64,000 nucleotides of DNA from Leeia oryzae DSM 17879 (GTDB taxonomy: Bacteria > Pseudomonadota > Gammaproteobacteria > Burkholderiales > Leeiaceae): assembly GCF_000376945.1 (NCBI RefSeq), contig NZ_AQXU01000016.1, positions 1 to 64,000 of the forward strand, read 5' to 3'. Position 1 is the stretch's first letter, and each line of letters begins with the position of its first letter. A program made the position numbers and the translations under genes. The notes beneath the pieces are model-generated. The model saw only the letters and a list, made by a program, of their open reading frames with translations, searched no databases and was not told the origin of the DNA. Shown here piece by piece: positions 54,090 to 62,133 of the stretch.

Positions 54090-54137
54090 CCGTCGTGAAA
54101 TCGCGTCATGCCGAGCTTGCTTTCCGTTCACGGCACG

Positions 54138-55082
54138 TCACTGATACATCTTGCGCCAGGCCATGGGGGATACCCCAAAGGCTTTGCCGAAGTGGTGGCG
54201 CAAGGTCACGGTATTGCCAAAGCCGGTCAGGCGGGCGATTTCTTCTACCGGTTGTCCGGTGGTTTCCAGCAGGCGCTGGGTCAGGGCCAGGCGCTCGCTC
54301 AGTAGCCAGTTGCCCACGGTAGTGCCGGTCAGTTGCCGGAAATGACGGGTAAAGGTACGCCGGCTCATCAGCGATTTTTCGGCCAGGCTGTCGAGCGTAT
54401 GCGGTTCATCCAGATGCGTCCGTACCCATGCAATCAGGTCAGCCAGACGGGAACCACTGGCAGTGGCCGGTAGTGGTTGCTCGATATACTGGGCCTGGCC
54501 CCCCTGCCGGTGTGGGGGCACCACCAACCGCCGGGCAACGGCATTGGCAGACTCGGCACCGTAACGCTGGCGGATCATGTGCAGGCAGCAGTCAATGCCG
54601 GCGGCCGTACCGGCAGACGTTAGCAACCGGCCATCTTCCACATACAGGACATTCGGATCCAGTTGTACATCCGGATACCGCTGGGCAAAGTCCTGCGCGA
54701 ATGCCCAGTGCGTAGTCGCCTTGCGTTGCGACAACAAACCGGCCTCTGCCAGCACGTAAGCCCCCAGACAAAGCCCCACCACCTGTGCACCTCGTTCATG
54801 CGCGGCACGCAAGGCATCCAGCAAGGGCTGTGGCGGGCGTTCGGCCACATCGCGCCAGCTGGGGATGATCACCGTGTGCGCCGTTGCCAGTATCTCCAGC
54901 CCATGCGCCACCATCACCTCGAAACCGGCGGTGGTTTTAAGCGGCCCGGTTTCTGCGGCACACACTTGCAGTTCAAAGTCTGGTGCGTCGGGCCGCTCGT
55001 CCCCAAAGACCACGCAAGGCACCGACAAGTGAAACGGGCTGATCTGGTCAAATGCCACTACGGCAATGCGATGCACAGGCAT
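54138..55082 (-). CDS. GlxA family AraC-type transcriptional regulator
   Basis: A 314-residue regulator with an N-terminal DJ-1/PfpI-like domain (RIAVVAFDQISPFHLSVPCVVFG onward) and a C-terminal AraC domain (about 210-314: LADLIAWVRTHLDEPHTLDSLAEKSLMSRRTFTRHFRQLTGTTVGNWLLSERL). The cysteine elbow VVGLCLGAYVLAEAGLL is present near residues 107-123. Similar to FtrA/GlxA proteins that control nearby catabolic genes. GGAGAGACC precedes ATG 55082. Divergent from the isochorismatase gene, its likely target. Confidence 0.93.
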   Translation of the reverse strand: MPVHRIAVVAFDQISPFHLSVPCVVFGDERPDAPDFELQVCAAETGPLKTTAGFEVMVAHGLEILATAHTVIIPSWRDVAERPPQPLLDALRAAHERGAQVVGLCLGAYVLAEAGLLSQRKATTHWAFAQDFAQRYPDVQLDPNVLYVEDGRLLTSAGTAAGIDCCLHMIRQRYGAESANAVARRLVVPPHRQGGQAQYIEQPLPATASGSRLADLIAWVRTHLDEPHTLDSLAEKSLMSRRTFTRHFRQLTGTTVGNWLLSERLALTQRLLETTGQPVEEIARLTGFGNTVTLRHHFGKAFGVSPMAWRKMYQ

Positions 55083-55207
55083 GGTCTCTCCGGCATGAAA
55101 ACATATTGGCCCGATATTAGCACTTTTTGTCATTCGGGCCACTCATGTAACAAACTGAATGTGCGGATAATACGTTCTGTCGCACACCACAAACACCGGA
55201 GAACACC

Positions 55208-55735
55208 ATGTCAAACACCAAGACCGCCCTGATCGTCATTGATATCCAGAACGATTATTTTGCCGGGGGTAACTACCCGCTGGAAAACGCAGAAGGCGCC
55301 CTCGCAAATGCCCTGACCGCCATGACGCATGCCAAAGACCAAGGTATGCCGATCATCCTGGTCCAGCACATTGCCAACCCGGCCAATGGCGTATCGCCTT
55401 TCTTTAATGAAAACACCGAAGGTGTGCAGATCCACCCAAAGGTACGCGCCGCAGCGCCTGATGCGCCGGTCATCGTCAAACGCTTTGCCGATGCATTCCA
55501 CCAAACCACGCTGGACGATACCTTGCAGCAACTGGGTGTCACCAAGCTGCTGGTCTGCGGCATGATGACGCAAAACTGCGTGACGCATACCGCCATTTCC
55601 AAAACGGCAGAGAAATATCAGGTAGAGATCATTGGCGATGCCTGCGCTACCGTCACCAACTTGCTGCACGCCATTGCACTGGGCGCCGTGAAAACCCGCA
55701 TGACGGTACTGAACACCGCCGAGGCATTTGCTTGA
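55208..55735 (+). CDS. Isochorismatase-like cysteine hydrolase
   Basis: A 175-residue hydrolase of the isochorismatase/nicotinamidase superfamily. The triad is Asp12 (VIDIQNDYF), Lys91 (VIVKRFADAF) and Cys124 (GMMTQNCVTHTA), with the cis-peptide loop just before. Substrates are amides or isochorismate-like ethers; which is unknown. GGAGAACACC precedes the ATG. Divergent from a GlxA-type regulator that probably controls it, an arrangement seen in many proteobacteria. Confidence 0.93.
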   Translation: MSNTKTALIVIDIQNDYFAGGNYPLENAEGALANALTAMTHAKDQGMPIILVQHIANPANGVSPFFNENTEGVQIHPKVRAAAPDAPVIVKRFADAFHQTTLDDTLQQLGVTKLLVCGMMTQNCVTHTAISKTAEKYQVEIIGDACATVTNLLHAIALGAVKTRMTVLNTAEAFA

Positions 55736-55748
55736 TCACCGTTTGTAA

Positions 55749-55785
55749 TCAGAAGCTCACCTCGAAGCAGCTGCCGTAACCGGCG
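55749..55785 (-). pseudogene. 3' fragment of a sensor histidine kinase
   Basis: On the minus strand it reads PAGYGSCFEVSF then a stop, almost the same as the C-terminus PAPGYGCCFEVSF of the intact kinase at 57065-58459. Upstream the frame is closed within a few codons. Only the last part of the gene survives. Confidence 0.6.
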
Positions 55786-55937
55786 GGGATGATGTTTCGG
55801 CTATTAGAATACTCTCTTGGAATTCATGCAGAAGGTTGGTCACGTATCGAGGGTATAGCCAGCAATACTTTTACATTAAATGGATCGCAAGCTATACCCT
55901 ATTTTTTTCTACCGCTTTGCCAGTGACGCAGTCAGCA

Positions 55938-56885
55938 TCAAGCCGACAATTTACCAACCAGGGCGCGCAATTCAGCCGGCAGCGGCGGCAGGGCTTCCGC
56001 TTGCTGATGCACGCGGTATTTGCCCTGATTGCCAAGCTTGGCTTCGCTAGCGTAAATCCAGGCTTGGGCAACCCTGTCTCCACTCGCGGCCTGAGAGGAC
56101 CAGCTCCCGGTAAAGGTACTCACCAGATTCGGTGTCGCATCAAAGGTCAGCGGGTAGGCGTGCGTGGCGCCACTTTGCATATAGGTGACCAGCTGAATGG
56201 TGAAATCACTGTCTGGCCAGAACCAGTTGGCTTCATTGCGAATCGGGCAGCCGCACATCATCGTCACCATCGCGGTACAACTGAGCTGCGCCGACTGCCA
56301 GTCTGCCACCACATTGCTGATGCACAAACCGGGGATTTCGATGACCAGACCTTGCGGGTACTGCGGCGATAGGCCGATGTCTACCCCCGGCAGCAGGGTA
56401 ATGTCGGTCTGCACCAGCCGGGCCTGGCCGGGATGCTTCAATGGACCGAAAACCAGCAGGCGAAAGTCGGTGGGTTCACTGAGCCGGGTCTGCAGCACAA
56501 CATCGGTGGTCTGGCCGTCACTGGCGAAGGGCATGCTACGGCTGACAGGCGCCATCAGGTCCGCAGGCCCTGCACTTTCGGCCGTTGGCGCGCTGGCAAG
56601 CGCATGGGCCACGATGCGGCCGCTGCGGGGGTCCTGCAAGGCAATCAGGGCGCTGTGATTGTCAGCATTGGCCGCATCATGCCCCAGATACTTGCCGCCA
56701 CGCGCTGCTGGCCGAACCAGCAAGCGGGTGTTCAGCGCCGCGTGCCTGTTCGTCGCCTTGCTGCCGGTATCAGCCGCTCGGGCAAGTGCCGGGACACCTA
56801 CCGCCGTTGCCGCAGTGATCAGTCTGGCCGCACTACCTGCCGCAAATCCGGCGCCAAGGCTGCCGAAAAAATTCCGTCTGTTCAT
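55938..56885 (-). CDS. Tat-exported protein of unknown function
   Basis: A 315-residue protein with a twin-arginine signal (MNRRNFFGSLGAGFAAGSA... ending in ALARA, about 37 residues), so it is exported folded, usually with a cofactor. In the mature part, MCGCPIRNEANWFWPDSDF is conspicuous, with two Cys near residues 211-213, and an STFTGSWSSQAASGDRVAQAWIYA segment near 253-276. I recognise no family. GGGAGAAG before the ATG sets the start. It lies between two fragments of a sensor kinase gene. Confidence 0.7.
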   Translation of the reverse strand: MNRRNFFGSLGAGFAAGSAARLITAATAVGVPALARAADTGSKATNRHAALNTRLLVRPAARGGKYLGHDAANADNHSALIALQDPRSGRIVAHALASAPTAESAGPADLMAPVSRSMPFASDGQTTDVVLQTRLSEPTDFRLLVFGPLKHPGQARLVQTDITLLPGVDIGLSPQYPQGLVIEIPGLCISNVVADWQSAQLSCTAMVTMMCGCPIRNEANWFWPDSDFTIQLVTYMQSGATHAYPLTFDATPNLVSTFTGSWSSQAASGDRVAQAWIYASEAKLGNQGKYRVHQQAEALPPLPAELRALVGKLSA

Positions 56886-56894
56886 CTCTTCTCC

Positions 56895-57062
56895 CTATTT
56901 GGCCTGCATGGTCTCTGGCATTATAGTTATAGGCGTGAATGTTTGGCCATTGCAATCATCAGCAGTCCACACCGGGTGGTCTGCCAGTTGCGCACAGTCT
57001 AACGGAATGCCCGGGTTACCGTTACGGGCCAATACCTTCTGATGAATCAGGTCTGCGTCAGA
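56895..57062 (-). pseudogene. Sensor-domain fragment of a histidine kinase
   Basis: In frame on the minus strand: DLIHQKVLARNG and CAQLADHPV and GQTF, matching DLIHQTVLARNG, RAQMTDHPV and GQTF of the intact kinase (residues 95-134). The fragment begins directly after the stop codon of the intact kinase gene and ends in TAG nine bases before the Tat-protein ATG. Remnant of a second paralogous kinase. Confidence 0.65.
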
Positions 57063-57064
57063 CC

Positions 57065-58459
57065 TTAAAAACTCACCTCGAAGCAGCAGCCGTAACCGGG
57101 TGCTGGCGGGGTGAGCCGAGCCGTGGCCTGATACTGACTGGCGATTTCTTGTACGATGGCCAAACCAAGGCCGGCACCGGCAGACGAGGCGGTATCCGAC
57201 CGGTAATGGCGGTTAAAGACCGCCTGCCACTCCGTTTCTGGAATCCCCGGCCCGCTGTCGCTCACCCGCAAGACCGGCCGGCCCTTTTGTTGCAAGACCT
57301 GCACCGTCACCGTTCCACCTTTGGGGGTATACCGCACGGCATTATCAATCAGGTTGGCAATCATTTCTTCCATCAGCCCGCCGTGCCCGCGTATCCAGGG
57401 CGTATCCGGACAATCGGCTTCAAATCCCAGATCAATTTCCCGCCCGATCGCGGCATCCACATAACGCGCCGTCACCCGCCGGGCGACTTCTTCCAGATTC
57501 AATTGCTGCGGGCTTTGCAGCATCAGGTAAGACCCCGCTTCCGCTTTGGATAGCAGCAGCAATTGATCAATCACGTGGGCGGTGCGGGCCGCACTCTCCT
57601 CGATATCCCTCAGCATCCCCAGCATGACCTCCGGTTCGCGATTCTTTTGCGCCAGTTGCGCCTGTAACCGCAAGCCGGCGACCGGCGTACGCAACTGATG
57701 TGCCGCATTGGCGGTAAAGCGCCGCTGGGACTCTATCGACTCTGCCAGTCGGGCCATCAGCCGGTTAATCGCCTGGATCAGCGCCCGGACTTCCAGTGGC
57801 GCAATGGACGGGTCCAGCGGCGCCAGATTGTCGGTAGAGCGCTTGGCCGCCTCAACCTCCAGCACCTGCAATGGTTTCAGCGTCGTCGCAATCCCCCGCC
57901 AGACCAGCGTGATGCTCAGCACCACCAGAATCAGCATCAGCGTCACCACGCCCACCAGAATTTCCCGGGCCAGCAGGTCCCGCTTGTGGCGGGTCTCTCC
58001 CACTTCCACCAGCACCGGGTGATGGTCCGGCTGCAAAAATTCCACCATGGAAATGATGCGAAACGTTTGTCCGTGCAGCACTTCATCGTGATACACGGGG
58101 TGATCCGTCATCTGCGCACGCTCTGGCGGTGTGCCCAGATCTCCGTTACGGGCCAGTACCGTCTGGTGGATCAGGTCCTTGACCTGAAAGCGGATCTGGT
58201 CACTGCGGTCGGTCAACAATACAGTTCTGGCTGCGGGCGGCAAATTCAGCTTCGGCTTGCCGTCTTCGTAAGTCAGCTGCTTGGCCAGACTTTCGGCCGA
58301 GTCCATCAAGGCGCGGTCATAGGCAAAGTTGGCGTAGTTATACGCCAACAAATAGGTCACGACAGAGGCAATCACGCCGATAATGGACAGCGATATCCAC
58401 AACCGGGTTACCAGCGTCTTACGCAGCGACAAAGCCCCATGGCGGCGAAATCGTCTCAT
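57065..58459 (-). CDS. TctE/QseC-like sensor histidine kinase
   Basis: A 464-residue sensor kinase. Membrane helices at about 20-40 and 165-190 enclose a periplasmic 2CSK_N sensor domain; a HAMP region follows, then HisKA with His254 (NAAHQLRTPVAGL) and a HATPase domain with NLIDNAVRYTPKGG, SDSGPGIPETE and GAGLGLAIVQEI. The wording fits the TctE/QseC-like class that senses tricarboxylates or other organic acids. Starts with a four-base overlap with the response regulator. Confidence 0.95.
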   Translation of the reverse strand: MRRFRRHGALSLRKTLVTRLWISLSIIGVIASVVTYLLAYNYANFAYDRALMDSAESLAKQLTYEDGKPKLNLPPAARTVLLTDRSDQIRFQVKDLIHQTVLARNGDLGTPPERAQMTDHPVYHDEVLHGQTFRIISMVEFLQPDHHPVLVEVGETRHKRDLLAREILVGVVTLMLILVVLSITLVWRGIATTLKPLQVLEVEAAKRSTDNLAPLDPSIAPLEVRALIQAINRLMARLAESIESQRRFTANAAHQLRTPVAGLRLQAQLAQKNREPEVMLGMLRDIEESAARTAHVIDQLLLLSKAEAGSYLMLQSPQQLNLEEVARRVTARYVDAAIGREIDLGFEADCPDTPWIRGHGGLMEEMIANLIDNAVRYTPKGGTVTVQVLQQKGRPVLRVSDSGPGIPETEWQAVFNRHYRSDTASSAGAGLGLAIVQEIASQYQATARLTPPAPGYGCCFEVSF

Positions 58460-59115
58460 GACAATTCCCTCAGCACGTAGCCCAGGCCTCGGACGGTGCG
58501 GATTTCCAGCGCAGCAGGCTCCAGCTTTTTGCGCAGTCGATGAATATAGACTTCCACGGTATTGTCACCGGCCGATCCGTCCTGATCGCCCAGCCGGCTG
58601 GCGAGAATTTCCTTGGCCACCATCCGCCCGGGCTGTTGCATGAAGGATTCCAGTACCACCAGTTCTTTCAGCGACAAGGCCAGCGGCACATCATTGCAAT
58701 AGGCGGCCCGCTCGTTCCACAACCAAACCAGCTTGCCCAGCTGTGTACTAGCCCCCTGCCCGCGGCGCAGCAAGGCCCGCACCCGTGCCTCGAACTCGGT
58801 CAGCTCGAAGGGCTTGGTCAGATAATCGTCCGCCCCTTCGTTCAGCCCCAGCACCCGGTCGGTCGTATGGTCGCGCGCACTCAGGATCAGCACCGGTACG
58901 GTCTGTTTTCTGCTCCGCAAGCGGCGCAATACCTCCAGCCCGTCCATCACCGGCAGTCCAAGGTCCAGCACCACCAGATCATAATGCTCGGCCGCAATCA
59001 GGGTATCGGCATAGCGACCATCATGCACCGACTGCACCACATGTCCCATTTCTGTCAGCGCCTGGATCAACCCTTTGCTGAGCAGCAAATCGTCCTCTAC
59101 GAGGATGACATTCAT
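58456..59115 (-). CDS. OmpR-family response regulator (TctD/QseB-like)
   Basis: A 219-residue regulator: receiver domain with phospho-acceptor Asp51 (VVLDLGLPVMDGLEVLRRLR) and acidic Glu7/Asp8/Asp9, winged helix from about 125 to 219. It pairs with the downstream kinase through an ATGA overlap. Divergent from the acyl cassette at 59196; with the -35/-10-like pair on the minus strand near 59150-59180 the promoters would overlap, so it may control that cassette. Confidence 0.95.
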   Translation of the reverse strand: MNVILVEDDLLLSKGLIQALTEMGHVVQSVHDGRYADTLIAAEHYDLVVLDLGLPVMDGLEVLRRLRSRKQTVPVLILSARDHTTDRVLGLNEGADDYLTKPFELTEFEARVRALLRRGQGASTQLGKLVWLWNERAAYCNDVPLALSLKELVVLESFMQQPGRMVAKEILASRLGDQDGSAGDNTVEVYIHRLRKKLEPAALEIRTVRGLGYVLRELS

Positions 59116-59195
59116 CGGAAACGTCCTTTTCAGTAAGTTGTAAGGTTAGGTCGCTAATATTCGGGCATCCAAACTTGCAAACGGTTCATCCGACG

Positions 59196-60104
59196 ATGCC
59201 ACTTGACACGTTATTCCTCACATCAGCCGCCCCAGCTGCCAAGTGCATGCTGTTCCACGGCCTGGTGAGTTCGCCAAAAGAGTTCTCTGTTATTAACAAC
59301 GCGCTCAAGCGGGATCAGGTAGACATTCTGTGCCCGGAAATCCCCGGCTACACCCTGCAGGCAGGTTTTGGGCCTGCGCGCTGGCAAGACTGGCTGCAAC
59401 ATGCGCTAGCCGCCTTCGATGCCGAAGTCGCCCGGTCCGGCCCGATCATGATCGGAGGACTGTGTATTGGCGCCCTACTGGCACTGGCCATTGCCCGGCA
59501 ACGCCCCGGCCAGGTACTGGGCCTTGCCTTGCTGTCACCAACCCTGTTCTACGACGGCTGGGGCTTGTCTCCCTGGCGCAAGCTGCGCCATATCGGCTAT
59601 CTGCCCGGTTTGCGCAACTGGATCCAGATCAAGGAAAAACCGCCTTTCGGCATCAAGAACGAGCAGATCCGCAAGTGGATCGCACGCGAGATGCGCGAGC
59701 AGGCCCTGTCTGGCGCCGGTGCAGCCAAGCTGCCGCTGTGGGCCATTCACGAGGCCGAGAAGCTGATCGCGCATACCATGGCGCAACTGTCGCACATCCA
59801 TGCCCCGACCCTGATCCTGCACGCCAGAGAGGACGAAGTCACCAGCCTGCGCAGCCCGGAATACCTGATGCGACAACTGGCCTCCACCCACAAGCAGCTG
59901 ATCATCCTCAACAACAGCTACCACATGATTACCCTGGATAACGATCGCCACCGTGTGGTCAAAGCACTGGCTGACTTTATCCATCCACAAAAGGTACCCC
60001 GCAATGAGAACAACCCCGAGCACAACTCTGAGCACAACCCTGGACACCATCAAAGACCTGATTCACGACAAGTTTGGCATCAAAAAAGCCTTGTTGCTGG
60101 ATGA
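59196..60104 (+). CDS. Alpha/beta hydrolase with cysteine nucleophile elbow (putative acyltransferase)
   Basis: A 302-residue alpha/beta hydrolase of the serine aminopeptidase S33/lysophospholipase-like type. The nucleophile elbow is GGLCIG, so the nucleophile is Cys90 and not Ser; Asp213 (HAREDEV) and His243 (NNSYHMIT) complete the triad. Cys in this place is found in PHA synthases (GxCxG) and dienelactone hydrolase, and suits acyl transfer to or from a thiol. The last 35 residues are low-complexity and overlap the acyl carrier protein gene in another frame. Substrate unknown; an ACP-bound acyl chain is the natural guess. Confidence 0.85.
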   Translation: MPLDTLFLTSAAPAAKCMLFHGLVSSPKEFSVINNALKRDQVDILCPEIPGYTLQAGFGPARWQDWLQHALAAFDAEVARSGPIMIGGLCIGALLALAIARQRPGQVLGLALLSPTLFYDGWGLSPWRKLRHIGYLPGLRNWIQIKEKPPFGIKNEQIRKWIAREMREQALSGAGAAKLPLWAIHEAEKLIAHTMAQLSHIHAPTLILHAREDEVTSLRSPEYLMRQLASTHKQLIILNNSYHMITLDNDRHRVVKALADFIHPQKVPRNENNPEHNSEHNPGHHQRPDSRQVWHQKSLVAG

Positions 60105-60273
60105 CCAGCCGGTAGCCGAATTCGGCCTGGATTCGCTGAGTCTGGTTGAACTGCTGTTTAGCATCGAAGAACACTTCAAGATTGATTTGCCGGACAACCG
60201 CACCGACCTCAACACCCTCACCGGGCTGGCCGGGCTGGTGGATGACATCCTGGCAGAAACGGCCGCGCAATGA
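60004..60273 (+). CDS. Acyl carrier protein
   Basis: An 89-residue ACP with the phosphopantetheine serine at residue 44 (EFGLDSLSLVELLF). The N-terminal dozen residues are Thr-rich; the helical core runs from LDTIKDLIHDKFGIKK to the end. It is not the housekeeping AcpP (DSLDTVELVM). It overlaps the hydrolase gene by 101 bases in a different frame and the ketosynthase gene by four bases, so the three are made together. Confidence 0.93.
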   Translation: MRTTPSTTLSTTLDTIKDLIHDKFGIKKALLLDDQPVAEFGLDSLSLVELLFSIEEHFKIDLPDNRTDLNTLTGLAGLVDDILAETAAQ

Positions 60274-61487
60274 GCAGGAAAGTCGTGATTACCGGCATCG
60301 GCGTCGTCAGCCCGCTGGGGAATTCACCCGCCGCGCTTTGGCAAGCCTTGTCAGACGGCCAGAGCGGCCTGCAATTGCTGCCGGAATCCATGAGCAATGG
60401 CATCCCGACAGTGGCTGGCCTGTGCCAGTTTGACAGCAGCCAATGGTTCAGCAAAATGCAGTTATCCGGCATGGATAGGGTCAGCCAGTTTGCCGTGGCT
60501 GCAGCCGACATGGCGTTGCAAGACGCCGGACTGGCCGGCCAAGACCTGACAGAAGCCGGTATTTACATGGGTTGCGGCATGGGTGGGGCCCTCGCCATCG
60601 AGCAGGCCTACAAAGCCCACTTCGAGACCCACAGCCGATTGTCGCCCTTATCTGTCGTCGCCGGCATGACCAATGCGCCCGCCGCCCAGATGTCGATGCG
60701 CTTCAAGGTGCAGGGGCCGGTGATGACGTATTCGGTGGCCTGTGCTTCATCCGCCATTGCCATTGGCGAAGCTGCGCGCGCCATTGCCCGTGGCGACATT
60801 GACCTCGCCTTTGCCGGTGGCGCCGAGGCCTTGCTGGGCAGCGGCGTCATCCATGCCTGGCAAGCCATGCATACACTCGCCAAGCCCGATCCGGACCACC
60901 CGGAAGCCTCCTGCAAAGCCTTCTCCAGTGAACGGAGCGGCCTGGTACTGGCCGAAGGAGCTGCTGTGCTGATGCTGGAAGAGGCCTCTGCCGCCATTGC
61001 GCGTGGCACCACCATCTATGCCGAACTCGCCGGGTTTGGCATCAGTGCCGATGCCAGCCACCTGACCAAACCGGATGCATCCGGCCAGCAGCGCGCCCTG
61101 AAAGCTGCGCTAAAGTCTGCCAATCTGGCACCTGCGGATATCCAGTATTGCAACACCCACGGCACAGCCACCCATGTGGGGGATGAAGTCGAAGCGCAGG
61201 CGTTGTCATCTCTGTTTGGTACTACCCTGTTTGCCAGCTCCACCAAAACCTTGCACGGTCATCTACTGGGGGCGGCTGGCGCGCTGGAAGCCGCCATTAC
61301 CGCCCTGGCCGTGCATCACCGGCAAATGCCCCCCGGCATCGCGCATCTGCCGCAAGACCCCAAATGCCCGTTGCAACTGGTCACAGAGCACAACCGGGGC
61401 CAGCTCCCCGCCCCCACCCACGCCATCAGCAACTCGTTTGCCTTTGGCGGTACCAATGCCGTGCTGGTTTTCAGCCAGTACGCTTGA
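60270..61487 (+). CDS. Beta-ketoacyl-ACP synthase (FabF-like)
   Basis: Condenses malonyl-ACP with an acyl chain. 405 residues with the complete elongating triad Cys158 (SVACASSAIA), His297 (CNTHGTAT) and His331 (TLHGHLLGAAG); Lys326 of STK is in place. It differs from FabF/FabB and groups with accessory synthases that serve specialised lipids or aryl polyenes. ATGA overlap with the ACP gene. Neither malonyl transferase, ketoreductase nor dehydratase is present, so those steps must come from the general fatty-acid pathway. Confidence 0.93.
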   Translation: MSRKVVITGIGVVSPLGNSPAALWQALSDGQSGLQLLPESMSNGIPTVAGLCQFDSSQWFSKMQLSGMDRVSQFAVAAADMALQDAGLAGQDLTEAGIYMGCGMGGALAIEQAYKAHFETHSRLSPLSVVAGMTNAPAAQMSMRFKVQGPVMTYSVACASSAIAIGEAARAIARGDIDLAFAGGAEALLGSGVIHAWQAMHTLAKPDPDHPEASCKAFSSERSGLVLAEGAAVLMLEEASAAIARGTTIYAELAGFGISADASHLTKPDASGQQRALKAALKSANLAPADIQYCNTHGTATHVGDEVEAQALSSLFGTTLFASSTKTLHGHLLGAAGALEAAITALAVHHRQMPPGIAHLPQDPKCPLQLVTEHNRGQLPAPTHAISNSFAFGGTNAVLVFSQYA

Positions 61488-61525
61488 GTTTTCATCACCC
61501 TGTCACAGAAAGGCACTAATCTGTT

Positions 61526-62083
61526 ATGGAAGTTGAAGTACCCGAATCCAAGAACCCCAGGCTGAATGCCTGGATTGCAATCACTGTCTTGTGTTTTTCG
61601 GTATGCATGGGCATCGCCAAGATCAAGGACGACAATATCGTGCAGGCCATGCAGCAGTACAAGGCCGATATTGCCGACACCTGGAATGAATACCAGGCCA
61701 AGTCGATCAAGCTGCACATCGACGAGCAAACCCTGCTGGTTGCCTCGTTGCAGACTGGCAAGCCAGGCCCTGCCGCTGCAAAACAGCTGGCAGAGATTCA
61801 GACCGAGGTCGTGCATTACAAGCAGCGCCTGCCAGAATTCCAGGCAACGGCCAAAGCCAAGCAAAAAGCCTTTGATGCGCTAAGCTACAGAGATGACCAG
61901 TTCGATCTGGCCGATGCCTTGCTGTCGATTTCGCTGGCCATTGCCGGTATCGCCGCACTGACCGGCACCTTCTGGCTGCTGGCCACCTGCTGGGGCTTCG
62001 GCAGCATTGGGTTTAGCTTTGTCGTCGCAGGGTTTATGGGGTTGCCATGGCATCCGGATGCCATCATCGCCTTCCTGACCTGA
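61526..62083 (+). CDS. DUF4337 family membrane protein
   Basis: A 185-residue DUF4337 protein: one N-terminal membrane helix (LNAWIAITVLCFSVCMGIA), a long alpha-helical, coiled-coil-like middle (about 35-125, QQYKADIADTWNEYQAKSIKLH...AEIQTEVVHYKQRL) and two membrane helices near the C-terminus. Function unknown. It starts 39 bases after the ketosynthase gene and 51 bases before the ABC permease gene, so it links the two groups. Confidence 0.87.
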   Translation: MEVEVPESKNPRLNAWIAITVLCFSVCMGIAKIKDDNIVQAMQQYKADIADTWNEYQAKSIKLHIDEQTLLVASLQTGKPGPAAAKQLAEIQTEVVHYKQRLPEFQATAKAKQKAFDALSYRDDQFDLADALLSISLAIAGIAALTGTFWLLATCWGFGSIGFSFVVAGFMGLPWHPDAIIAFLT

Positions 62084-62133
62084 GCACTTTTGAAAGTACG
62101 ATAAAAAATAGATAACGGAAGCAGGTAGTACGC

